Positions 54,233-62,402 of a stretch of DNA of 64,000 bases are shown one piece after another. The notes beneath the pieces are model-generated. The model searched no databases. It saw only the letters and a program-made list of their open reading frames with translations, and was not told the DNA's origin. Each line of letters begins with the position of its first letter. The first letter of the stretch is position 1. Origin of the DNA: Ancylobacter sp. SL191 (GTDB lineage Bacteria > Pseudomonadota > Alphaproteobacteria > Rhizobiales > Xanthobacteraceae); the NCBI RefSeq assembly GCF_026625645.1, contig NZ_CP113056.1, positions 372,001 to 436,000 on the forward strand. The letters run 5' to 3'. Position numbers and translations under genes: made by a program.

Positions 54233-55732
54233 TCACTCGGCGCTCGGAACCGGGCTGGCGATTTCGTCGCGCACGCGGCGCAGGCCGGTGACGTCGAAAT
54301 CCTTGCCGCCCAGCACGCCGAACACGACCACGGTGAGGCCGCCAATGGCGACGATGGAGAGCGTGCCCGCCAGCTCGCCGACGAACTCGTAGATCGGCAT
54401 GCCGATCGCGATGGAGGCGACGATGCCGCCGACAAAGCCGAGCGTGTTGGTCCGCGGCCAGAGAATGGCGAAGACGAGCGGCAGCAGGATCGAGGTCTTC
54501 AGGGCGTAGGTGGTAAGCACCAGCGTGGTGAAGTCGACGCCCGACAGCACGATGATGGTGGCGACAAGGCCGCCCAGCAGCACCGAGACCTTGGTGATCG
54601 GGAACAGCAGGCGCTCCGAGATGCTGGGGAAATAGCGCTTCACGATGTCCACCGCGACGATCGAGGACAGGGCCGAGGAGGCGCCGTCAATGGTGGAGTA
54701 GCAGGCGGCGAGAATGACCAGCACATAGAGCAGGACAAGGGTGAGCGGCAGCCCGATATGGGAGACGATGTAGGGTCCCACCGCCGCGATGTCGCCGCCG
54801 AAATCGGCCGGCGTCAGGCCATAGGCGATGCCGACGAGGCCGAGCATGCCGAGGCAGATCGGGATCGGGTAGAACAGCGCGCCGGCCCACAGGAAGGTGC
54901 GGCCGACATCCCGGCTCTTGATCGCCCACACCTTCTGCCAGAAGGTCTGGTCGGAGACGGTGGCCGCCAGCAGGCCGAAGGCGAGGGTGATGCCAAAGCC
55001 CGCCGCCGCCTCGGGACGCAGCACCGAGAGATATTCCGGCCCGGCGGTGTTGACCGCGCCGAACACCGCATCGGCGCCGCCGGGAACAGTGGCGAACACC
55101 GCCGCGACGACGATCGCCGCCGGCACGGTGATCATCAGCGTGTTGAGCGTGCCGGTCATCACGCTGGTCCACAGACCGCCGAAATAGGAATAGGTGAGCA
55201 CGCAGACGATGCCGACCACGGTCGCCACCCGCCAGTCGATGCCGAACACGGTGGAGACGACCAGCGAGGTACCCTTCAGGTTGATCAGGATCTCAAGAAT
55301 GATGCCGAAGATCATCGTCAGGGTGACGATGCCGGTGGCCACCTTGGACTTGGAGAAGCGGTACTGGATGAACTCCGAGATGGTGTAGCCCTCGGGCATG
55401 TTCTTGCGCAGCACCCGCGCGAACGGGATCATCGCCATAACCGCGAGGCCGTTCGGCACCACGAACCAGAACAGGCCGGACAGGCCCCACTGGAAGGTCA
55501 TGGCCGAGCTCATCATCACCGCCATGGCCCAGGTCCAGACCGAGATGACGGAGGCGACGCCGAAGCCGAAGCCGACGCGCCGGTCGGCGATGATGAAGTC
55601 GTGCGTGTTGCGCACGAGCAGCATTTTCACCGCATAGGAAAGCGCCAGCGAGAACAGCCCCAGCCCGATCATCGAGGCGAAGCCGAGCGTCGGCGTGAGA
55701 CTCGGCATAGACGCAAATAGTGATTTGTCCAT
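54233..55732 (-). CDS. Sodium:solute symporter family transporter
   Basis: The protein has 499 residues with about 13 hydrophobic helices in the LeuT-like SSS arrangement. DFIIADRRVGFGFGVASVIS near residue 42 and WFVVPNGLAVMAMIPFARVL are typical. LAACYSTIDGASSALSSIVAVDIV is the family's sodium-binding helix-8 motif. It should take up an organic solute with sodium. GGAGAAT precedes the ATG at 55732. Its place between two flavin monooxygenases and a flavin reductase suggests it imports their substrate. The open frame upstream overlaps the reductase and is a shadow. Confidence 0.92.
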   Translation of the reverse strand: MDKSLFASMPSLTPTLGFASMIGLGLFSLALSYAVKMLLVRNTHDFIIADRRVGFGFGVASVISVWTWAMAVMMSSAMTFQWGLSGLFWFVVPNGLAVMAMIPFARVLRKNMPEGYTISEFIQYRFSKSKVATGIVTLTMIFGIILEILINLKGTSLVVSTVFGIDWRVATVVGIVCVLTYSYFGGLWTSVMTGTLNTLMITVPAAIVVAAVFATVPGGADAVFGAVNTAGPEYLSVLRPEAAAGFGITLAFGLLAATVSDQTFWQKVWAIKSRDVGRTFLWAGALFYPIPICLGMLGLVGIAYGLTPADFGGDIAAVGPYIVSHIGLPLTLVLLYVLVILAACYSTIDGASSALSSIVAVDIVKRYFPSISERLLFPITKVSVLLGGLVATIIVLSGVDFTTLVLTTYALKTSILLPLVFAILWPRTNTLGFVGGIVASIAIGMPIYEFVGELAGTLSIVAIGGLTVVVFGVLGGKDFDVTGLRRVRDEIASPVPSAE

Positions 55733-55751
55733 TGCGATATTCTCCGCAGGT

Positions 55752-56252
55752 TTAGAGGCTGTGGTGAAGGCGGTGGTAGTTTCTCTTGCAGTAGAGAAGC
55801 GGTTCGCCATCGCTGGATGCTTGCGCGTCGGTGACGTCGCACAGCACGATGGAGTGGTCGCCCGAAGGGATGATCTGCGCCACGCTGGCCGCGATCTGTC
55901 CGATGGCGCCTTCGAGCACCGGGGCGTGGCGGATGGCCGGGGACAGGGGGACGTCGCCATAGCCCTCGCCCTCGCCGACGCGGCGGGCGAAGCGCTCGGA
56001 CAGGATCTGCTGCTCGGCATGCAGCACCGAGATGCCGACCGGCAGCCCCGGCCGTAGCCAGGCATGGCTGTCGCTGCCGCGCGACAGGCAGAACAGCACC
56101 CGCAGCGGCGCGAGCGACACCGAGGTCACGGAGGTCGCGGTGAATCCGTGCACGCTCTCGCCGCGCCAGAACGAGACGACGCAGACGCCGGAAGCGAGCC
56201 GGCTGAAGACATCCTTGAAGCCCCGGGTGATGTCGTGGGGATGTTCCGTCAT
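55752..56252 (-). CDS. Flavin reductase (NADH:FMN oxidoreductase component)
   Basis: The protein has 166 residues. RLASGVCVVSFWRGESVHGF then TSVTSVSLAPLRVLFCLSR is the conserved flavin-binding core of the HpaC/NtaB/SnaC family, and DHSIVLCDVTDA closes the split barrel. It reduces FMN with NAD(P)H and supplies it to the LLM monooxygenases flanking it. GGGGGAGC lies before the ATG at 56252. It is 19 bases upstream of the symporter gene, so co-expression is likely. Confidence 0.92.
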   Translation of the reverse strand: MTEHPHDITRGFKDVFSRLASGVCVVSFWRGESVHGFTATSVTSVSLAPLRVLFCLSRGSDSHAWLRPGLPVGISVLHAEQQILSERFARRVGEGEGYGDVPLSPAIRHAPVLEGAIGQIAASVAQIIPSGDHSIVLCDVTDAQASSDGEPLLYCKRNYHRLHHSL

Positions 56253-56394
56253 CGTCCGCTCCCCCCGGCGCGCAGCGGCGCCGGCGCACCGCAAGCGAGG
56301 GCAGGTCGGGCGACGACGCTTGGGTGGGGCGAAGCAAGGGACACGGGCAGCCTCATCTGATTGTAGGTATTATCTATAGATTTTATATAAAAAT

Positions 56395-57453
56395 TTATTT
56401 CAGGGCGATTTCAAGCGGCCGTGACGTCCGGAGCGGGCGGATGACGTGCTTCATGAACGGCCCGGCATCGCGCATCGGGTCGTCGAACTGGCAGACGATG
56501 CGGTTGACCCCGAGCGCTTCCAGCCGGGGAATGCGCTGGCGGATATCCTCGAACGAGCCGATCAGCCCAAGTTCAAAGCCGGCATTGGAATCGACCATCT
56601 GGTCCTCGCTGAGCGCGGCCCAGGCGGCCGCGCCCGAAGCGCCGATCACCTCGCGGAAGAAGGCGATGGTGTCCGGGTTGCGGCGCGCCACCACCGATTT
56701 CCACCGCTGCCGCGCCTGTTCCGTCGTGTCGGTGGCGATGACATAGGCATTGGCGGCGATCAGCAGCTCGCGGCCCCAGCGATTGGCCTCCTGGCGGGCA
56801 TTGTCGATGTGCCGCTTGAGGTCGTCGTCGCCCATGCCGTTGAGAAACAGGCAGTGCCCCCACTCCGCCGCCATGCGGATGGCGCGATCGGAATGGCCGG
56901 CGATCCACACTTCCGGCAGGGCGGCGGGGTCGAGCCCGTAATTGGGCGGCTCGCCGATCCCGGCCTCCGCCGTCCCGCCGGCGACGTTGGCCTCGGCGGG
57001 CGGGTTGAACAGCCCGTGCAGCGAGCGCAGGAACTCGGCGGCCCGGTCATAGCGGCCATCATGGTCGAGCCAGTCGACGCCCGAGAGATCGAATTCCTCC
57101 CGCCACCAGCCGCAGACGATGTTCATGCCGAGCCGCCGCTCGGAGATGCGGGTGAGGGTGTCCAGCATGCGGGCGACCAGAAAGGGCGAGCGGAAGCCCG
57201 GCTTCACCGCGCCGCACAGACCGACCTTGTGGGTGACGGCGGCGATGGCGGCGAGGATGGTCCAGGCATCGGCGACGCTTTCGCGCGGGCCGTGGATGCA
57301 GTTGAGCAGGTTCTCCGAGGCGTAGAGAAAATCGAAGCCCAGCGCCTCGGCCTGCTGCGCGATGGCGAGGCAGGCGGCCACGTCCGGCCCGGTGGGCGCG
57401 TCCCGCGAGCGCAGCCATCCGCCATAGACCGGAAGCCAGATGCCGATTTCCAT
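56395..57453 (-). CDS. FMN-dependent LLM monooxygenase, SsuD/SfnG/RutA-like
   Basis: The protein has 352 residues. EIGIWLPVYGGWLR opens the barrel, RISERRLGMNIVCGWWREEF is the typical mid-barrel block (compare the NLVTGW of RutA and SsuD types), and PEVWIAGHSDRAIRMAAEWG is the FMN phosphate loop. Relatives cleave alkanesulfonates, dimethyl sulfone or pyrimidine rings with reduced FMN and oxygen. It is the first gene of the cluster and is divergent from the LysR regulator. ATG 57453 is preferred over a GTG at 57465. Confidence 0.9.
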   Translation of the reverse strand: MEIGIWLPVYGGWLRSRDAPTGPDVAACLAIAQQAEALGFDFLYASENLLNCIHGPRESVADAWTILAAIAAVTHKVGLCGAVKPGFRSPFLVARMLDTLTRISERRLGMNIVCGWWREEFDLSGVDWLDHDGRYDRAAEFLRSLHGLFNPPAEANVAGGTAEAGIGEPPNYGLDPAALPEVWIAGHSDRAIRMAAEWGHCLFLNGMGDDDLKRHIDNARQEANRWGRELLIAANAYVIATDTTEQARQRWKSVVARRNPDTIAFFREVIGASGAAAWAALSEDQMVDSNAGFELGLIGSFEDIRQRIPRLEALGVNRIVCQFDDPMRDAGPFMKHVIRPLRTSRPLEIALK

Positions 57454-57904
57454 GTGTCCACTCACCCATTTCCCTGCGACGCGCGCGCCCGGCGCGGTGG
57501 GGGCGACGAACCTCGTCCGTCCGCTCCCCTCGCGGCTGCTGAGCTGTGCCCCTGGAATGGCAAGCGGCGCGCCAAGAAAGCGAGACGGGCCTAGAAATAA
57601 TGAAATGCCGTCAATTTAGGCTGACATGACCGATAATAGTCAGTGAGTTGATTATCTTAGGTGCATAATAGGGCGGATCATATATTCAGTTCATGTGCGC
57701 GGAATACTATTAATAGCTCGGCGTCGACATCATCGTTCCTGCTGGGGAAGATGAGCCGGGCTCATCGTGTCGCGCCGGGCTGATCGATTTGGCAGCACCG
57801 GCGTCGACCGTGTGGGCCGAATTTGAACGCGGCCGCCATACCCGGGGCGGGCGGTCCGGCACAGCGCAGCCGGCGAGGAAGACGGGCGTGACCGGAGATC
57901 TGGC
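57454..57904. promoter_or_regulatory. 450-bp divergent control region of the LLM cluster and lysR
   Basis: No gene is supported. The AT-rich core (57595-57720) contains CTGAC and GTCAG in inverted orientation at 57621-57643, with several TNA-type spacings and stretches like GAGTTGATTATCTTAGG. LysR regulators bind such dyad sites (T-N11-A) between their own gene and the target operon. The remainder toward lysR is GC-rich. Confidence 0.45.
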
Positions 57905-58771
57905 GTGACCTTCGAGCAGATGAAGATCTTTCTGGAGGCGGCGCATTACGGCAGCTTCACCCATGCCGCCGAGCGGCTCGGCATCACCCAGTCGGCGGTC
58001 AGCGTCTGCATCAAGAAGCTGGAGGAAAAGCACGAGGTCGCCCTGTTCGACCGGACGGGGCGACGGCTGGTGCTCACCGAGGCGGGGCAGGTGCTGCTGA
58101 GCGAGGCGGAGCGCATCCTGCGCGATGTGGATCTCACCATACTGCGCATCGAGAGCCGGCGCCCGCTCGACGCCTTCGCCATCGCCGCCTGCACCGGTCA
58201 TGCCTATGACCACTGGATGCCGGAGATGGCGGCGGCCGGCGGCGAGGACTTTCCGTCCCTGCGCCTGCTGCGCGCCGGGGGCGACGACGTCACCGCGCTG
58301 GTGATGCGCGGCAGCGCCGATGTCGGCATCACCAATGTGATGCCAAGCCACCCGCAGTTCCGCCTCGCCCGCGTCTTCGCCGACACGCTGATCGTCTGCG
58401 CCCACCCGACCCTCGCCCGCCGCCTCCCGGCGGAGGCCGGCTGGCGCGAACTGGCCGATTACGCCCCGCTGGTGTGGGAACAGAGCGACCTGACGCCGAC
58501 GATCACCGCCGGGCTGACGGCGCAGCGACTCGACCCCGCCCTGCTTCTCAACCCGAAGCTGCGGCTGACCTCCAGCATGGCGGTCATCTCGCAGCTGAAG
58601 GGCGGGCGCCATCTTGCGATCCTACCCGAGCGGGCGGCAAGCGCCCACATCGAGGCCGGCCGGCTGGAGCGCATCGGAAGCCTTGCCATCCCCCTTCCCT
58701 ACTGGATGTTCGCACTGCGCGAGCGCGACATGGACGCGCTCGCCGCCCAGATCGCCCGCTTCGTGAGCTGA
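57905..58771 (+). CDS. LysR-family transcriptional regulator
   Basis: The protein has 288 residues. MTFEQMKIFLEAAHYGSFTH, AAERLGITQSAVSVCIKKLE and FDRTGRRLVLTEAGQVL form the winged helix-turn-helix and linker helix. The effector-binding half is the usual two-lobed periplasmic-binding-protein fold (GSADVGITNVMPSHPQF). GTG at 57905 follows GGAGAT. It is divergent from the first LLM monooxygenase gene and most likely activates that cluster in response to its substrate or to sulfur or nitrogen limitation (inference). Confidence 0.93.
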   Translation: MTFEQMKIFLEAAHYGSFTHAAERLGITQSAVSVCIKKLEEKHEVALFDRTGRRLVLTEAGQVLLSEAERILRDVDLTILRIESRRPLDAFAIAACTGHAYDHWMPEMAAAGGEDFPSLRLLRAGGDDVTALVMRGSADVGITNVMPSHPQFRLARVFADTLIVCAHPTLARRLPAEAGWRELADYAPLVWEQSDLTPTITAGLTAQRLDPALLLNPKLRLTSSMAVISQLKGGRHLAILPERAASAHIEAGRLERIGSLAIPLPYWMFALRERDMDALAAQIARFVS

Positions 58772-58907
58772 TGCCGACAGCCAAGCAGAGGACGGGGGGC
58801 GCGTGACTGTTTAAGATGGGTCGGTTCCGAAACGACTGTTGAGCGCTGACGCATGTCTGTGTTCCCGGAAACGGACTTCGCCAATGTCTCAGATCAGTCA
58901 GTTCCTG

Positions 58908-58981
58908 CCCTCGACATTCATCGGCGATATGTCCACTTCTCGCTTGAAGCACCCAATAGCGGACGGTCTGCCACCTGCCCC
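58908..58981. repeat. Dispersed repeat, copy 2 (leader of the solo tyrosine recombinase)
   Basis: The sequence starting CCCTCGACATTCATCGGCGA and including GCTTGAAGCACCCAATAGCG matches the copy at 51988-52064. It ends 44 bases before the recombinase start codon, so it is either part of the recombinase's mobile unit or its target/leader. Confidence 0.6.
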
Positions 58982-59025
58982 TTCCTATTTCTCTATTGGC
59001 CATGGTGGCCAAAAGGAGAAATGAC

Positions 59026-59658
59026 GTGGGTATCTCAAAGTACGACCCAGCCGCCAAAGGTCGGCTAGCCTGGAATGCAGGCAAGCAGGTCGGCGCCAAG
59101 CGCGCGCTCAAAGTGAAGCAAATCTGGTTGATCCGGTTTTTCCTCGATCGCGAAGCGCGGATGCGGGACCGGGCATTGTTCGACCTCGCGATCGACAGCA
59201 AGCTTCGCGGTTGCGACCTCGTCAAGATGAAGATCGGATCGCTTGTTTCCGGCTCGGCAATACGGGCCCGATCAATGGTGGTCCAGCAGAAGACCGGCCG
59301 GCCCGTCCAATTCGAGATCACCGCAGACACGAGGGCAAGTCTGCTCGCGTGGCTCGAACGCCGTGGTGGCAGTATCGACGACTACGCGTTCCCGAGCCGG
59401 GTCAACCAAGAAGGGCACCTCAGCACTCGACAGTACGCGCGGTTGGTCGATGAATGGGTTACGGCGATTGGACTACGCCCCGAGGAATACGGAACGCATT
59501 CGCTCCGCCGTACCAAGGCCGCCCTGATCTACAAAGCTACCGGCAATCTCCGAGCTATTCAGATTTTGCTTGGACACACCAAAATCGAAAACACCGTTCG
59601 ATACCTCGGTGTCGATATCGATGATGCGCTTACGCTTGCCGAGACAACGGAAATCTGA
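59026..59658 (+). CDS. Solo tyrosine recombinase (catalytic domain only)
   Basis: The protein has about 210 residues, much shorter than normal integrases because the N-terminal arm-binding domain is missing. The catalytic set is complete: Arg in DSKLRGCDLVKMKIG, Lys in VVQQKTGRPVQF, HxxR in GTHSLRRTKAAL, His in LLGHTKIENTVRY and the nucleophile Tyr in that last segment. The GTG start at 59026 follows AGGAG by seven bases; the frame is open to 58996. Closely similar short recombinases occur as dispersed single genes in Alphaproteobacteria. It carries a leader that is repeated near 52 kb, and it borders a putative defence pair. Confidence 0.88.
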   Translation: MGISKYDPAAKGRLAWNAGKQVGAKRALKVKQIWLIRFFLDREARMRDRALFDLAIDSKLRGCDLVKMKIGSLVSGSAIRARSMVVQQKTGRPVQFEITADTRASLLAWLERRGGSIDDYAFPSRVNQEGHLSTRQYARLVDEWVTAIGLRPEEYGTHSLRRTKAALIYKATGNLRAIQILLGHTKIENTVRYLGVDIDDALTLAETTEI

Positions 59659-59762
59659 CCCGCGCGGCCTCGCTGAACATGGCGAGGCCGTGTTCAGCAA
59701 CGCGCCCCGAATCCGGTCTTAGCAGCCAGTTTCTGGGTATCCTGCAAGCGGTCGCGCCTGAT

Positions 59763-62246
59763 CTAGATTTCCTTTTGAGCGCGTGCGCGTTTTACCGCCA
59801 ACGCGCGCGATCGCTTGTAGCGCACCGCTGCCACCTCATCCGAACTCATTCCTAAGATCGCCTGCTGGGTGGCATCCGCCAATGTGGTGAAGTCGAAAAT
59901 ATGCTGGTTGGCTTTCAGGTAGGCGGCGCGTGCGCCACCCGCCTCTTTCCAATCATGTGAGAACGGTCCATCGCCAAAGAGCTCGATCCCGGTCAGCACG
60001 ATCAGCGGACTCGGTCGAACTTGCGTCCATCCCCATTTCGCTACGGCCCGCAGTCCTTTGATTTCTGCTGGGGAGAGCTCGTCCTTAAGGCATGCCGCCA
60101 CCAAATAAGAACCCGGAAGCAAGGTCGCCAGTTCGCGAAGGCGCGCCATATCCTTGGGTCGGAACGACTCGCTCGCGAAGCTTTTGCATTCCCCGACGAT
60201 GGTGATGGGATCGCGCGCTGCCTTTGCCACCCGGTCCTTTCCGTACCAACCGAAAAAGTCGGTTTCGCTTTTGCCCCCGGCATGGGTCAGCTCAAGTCCC
60301 GTTTCGTAGGTAAACTCGTTCATGCCTCCCAGCTCGTGTTCAATGAACCGCAGAGTCAGCGCAACCGCGTAACCACCCCTAGCATAGCCGGGCGTGGCAA
60401 ACGGGCCAACAACCCGGTATTTGAATAGTTTTGGGTCAGGATTGCCCTGGGGAAAGGGGAATGGTTGGATGCAGCGTGCGCACGAAAGCTGCGTTCCTAC
60501 ATCGTCCAGGCTGTACCAGTTCTCCTGCGTGCAGTGCGGGCAGCGAGGCGCCAAGCCGAGCTGGAGCAGGCCATCCGCGACAAGACGATCGAGTGTTTTC
60601 CACTTTCCGAAGATCTTCTTTTGGACGGGGCCGAGCACCTTAGCCCAATCCTGCACCGCGGCGGTCTTGTCGGAATACTCATCGGCAGAGCCATCTGCCC
60701 ACTCCGTGCGGCTGCGCGCCATACGATTGAGCAGCTCGATGATCGTCTTCTCGCCGAATACGCGCGACCCGTTCAGTCCGCCGACCGAGGCGATGACCTG
60801 CTCGGCTACACGTCCGGCATCAGACGGCACGGCGACGATGTCGCGTGCCTTAAGCCACGATTGGATTGCCTGTTTGGGAGAGGCAAGATGAAGGTCGGAA
60901 TCATCGTGAGCATAGCGATGGAAGGTGACATAGCCTTCTCGCGAGACGAACTGATCGCCCATGCTGCGCACGGGATAACTGTCCCTGCAACCGAATGTGG
61001 CAGCGGGCAGAGCTTCGGCAATCCGCTTGTCTGCACGATACTGCCGAACCTTAACTACATTGACGAAACTCGCACCGTTGCCCCTCGCGGTCACCTCGAA
61101 ATCCGGTGCCTGCACCGGGAATTGCAGCGTGATCGAGTCTTTGCCGCTGGGCGTGAGCTGCACTTGGCGCGACTTAAGTGAAATGGTGCTTGCGCCTGAA
61201 CGCCAGATCGGTTCATCCGCCTCAGACTCCCGCCATATATCCTGATACCACCCCTGAACGCTGACACTATGTTCCGGTAAGCCCGCGGTGGATAGATCGA
61301 GGCGCATAAGCACCGCCTCCATGTCTAGAGACCGCGCGACATGGATCGCGGTGCGAATCATCACTCCGTTCGGATTCGTCGGCAGCAGCCGGTGATTGTT
61401 CCGGATATCGCGCAGAATGAAGTCGCGAGACTGCTCCAGCCAATTCACATTCACTGGAATCACATCGCGCGTGAACAGGCGAAAATTCCAGAAATCGATG
61501 AGGTCAGTCCCGCTGGTCGGATCAAAGATGAAAATCGACGGATCAGACTGGTCCGCATGACGGATTTCGGCACCACGCACTGTGTAGAATAGCGGATACC
61601 CCGCCATCCCCTCGGCAAGCTCCAGCCACGTGTCAAACGACGGCGGCTTCAGTTTGGCGACGAATGCCTGCCGGTAGTTTTCCTCGATATAGGCAAGCCG
61701 CTCGTCGGCCGGGAAATAGCCAAACGCGGCTTCGAAAAATGCGGTGTCTTTCGTTGAACCTTTCGAGAAGTGCAGGATTTCCGGATCAGTCCGCTTCTGG
61801 AACTGAAATTCGTCGGTGAAGAGTTGGCGGTAGATATGGGATATATTGGTTCCGACATTGAGGTCTGCCGCCATCCCATGATCCTCACGAATGAGATCAT
61901 CGAAATTGTAGAAACGTTTGTGGGCTGACCATCTCGGCTCTTCACTGACGCCAATCGCATCAAGCTGTCCCGATTTGGTCTGCACGAGCAAATCCGGCTC
62001 GAAGAAACGGATGTAGCCCCGGCTGATCTGCTGCGGCTGCGCCGACAGCGGATTACTCGACCACGCGGCTGGAAGCCGTTTCATGATGGGGATGATGGGA
62101 CACATCACACCGCCCCACATTGTTGTCGCCATGCGCATCACGCTCCGAATCGATGCGATGTCGCGGGGATCGACGAGAAAGCCGAGCCGGATCGGGCGGA
62201 GGGCAATATCGGCGGTAACTGGCTCCAGGCTGTCTTTCATTCTCAT
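59763..62246 (-). CDS. Large protein with zinc ribbon and PD-(D/E)XK-like nuclease end, putative defence effector
   Basis: The protein has 827 residues. The N-terminal region (IALRPIRLGFLVDPRDIASI, then TTMWGGVMCPIIPIMKRLP) and the following 500 residues match no family I can name. Near residue 595 a C4 zinc ribbon occurs (CPHCTQENWY and CARC). The C-terminal 170 residues contain ETDFFGWYGKD and then ITIVGECKSF, which fit the D...E-x-K core of a restriction-endonuclease-like fold. The start ATG 62246 has a weak ribosome binding site. It lies 156 bases downstream of the HEPN-motif gene on the same strand, next to a recombinase, as in defence islands. A nuclease function is inference from the motif. 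Confidence 0.7.
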   Translation of the reverse strand: MRMKDSLEPVTADIALRPIRLGFLVDPRDIASIRSVMRMATTMWGGVMCPIIPIMKRLPAAWSSNPLSAQPQQISRGYIRFFEPDLLVQTKSGQLDAIGVSEEPRWSAHKRFYNFDDLIREDHGMAADLNVGTNISHIYRQLFTDEFQFQKRTDPEILHFSKGSTKDTAFFEAAFGYFPADERLAYIEENYRQAFVAKLKPPSFDTWLELAEGMAGYPLFYTVRGAEIRHADQSDPSIFIFDPTSGTDLIDFWNFRLFTRDVIPVNVNWLEQSRDFILRDIRNNHRLLPTNPNGVMIRTAIHVARSLDMEAVLMRLDLSTAGLPEHSVSVQGWYQDIWRESEADEPIWRSGASTISLKSRQVQLTPSGKDSITLQFPVQAPDFEVTARGNGASFVNVVKVRQYRADKRIAEALPAATFGCRDSYPVRSMGDQFVSREGYVTFHRYAHDDSDLHLASPKQAIQSWLKARDIVAVPSDAGRVAEQVIASVGGLNGSRVFGEKTIIELLNRMARSRTEWADGSADEYSDKTAAVQDWAKVLGPVQKKIFGKWKTLDRLVADGLLQLGLAPRCPHCTQENWYSLDDVGTQLSCARCIQPFPFPQGNPDPKLFKYRVVGPFATPGYARGGYAVALTLRFIEHELGGMNEFTYETGLELTHAGGKSETDFFGWYGKDRVAKAARDPITIVGECKSFASESFRPKDMARLRELATLLPGSYLVAACLKDELSPAEIKGLRAVAKWGWTQVRPSPLIVLTGIELFGDGPFSHDWKEAGGARAAYLKANQHIFDFTTLADATQQAILGMSSDEVAAVRYKRSRALAVKRARAQKEI

Positions 62247-62319
62247 TACGCGTCAGCCTGCCACATTCGGCGCCCCCTATTTTCGCGCTGCGTTAGAGCA
62301 TCGGTTGAGGTTTTCCTGC

Positions 62320-62357
62320 AATTAAATAATCTTCGTCTTATCGCCCGTTATTTAATT
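62320..62357. promoter_or_regulatory. AT-rich inverted repeat between the HEPN and nuclease-like genes
   Basis: AATTAAATAA and TTATTTAATT are perfect ten-base inverted arms separated by 18 bases. The site is 74 bases upstream of the 827-residue protein's start and stands out as the most AT-rich stretch in the surroundings. It could be an operator or promoter for the second gene, or an mRNA hairpin. Confidence 0.4.
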
Positions 62358-62402
62358 TAGAGGGAGTGATCAACGGGAGAACGTAGAAGATCTTGCCGCG
62401 AT

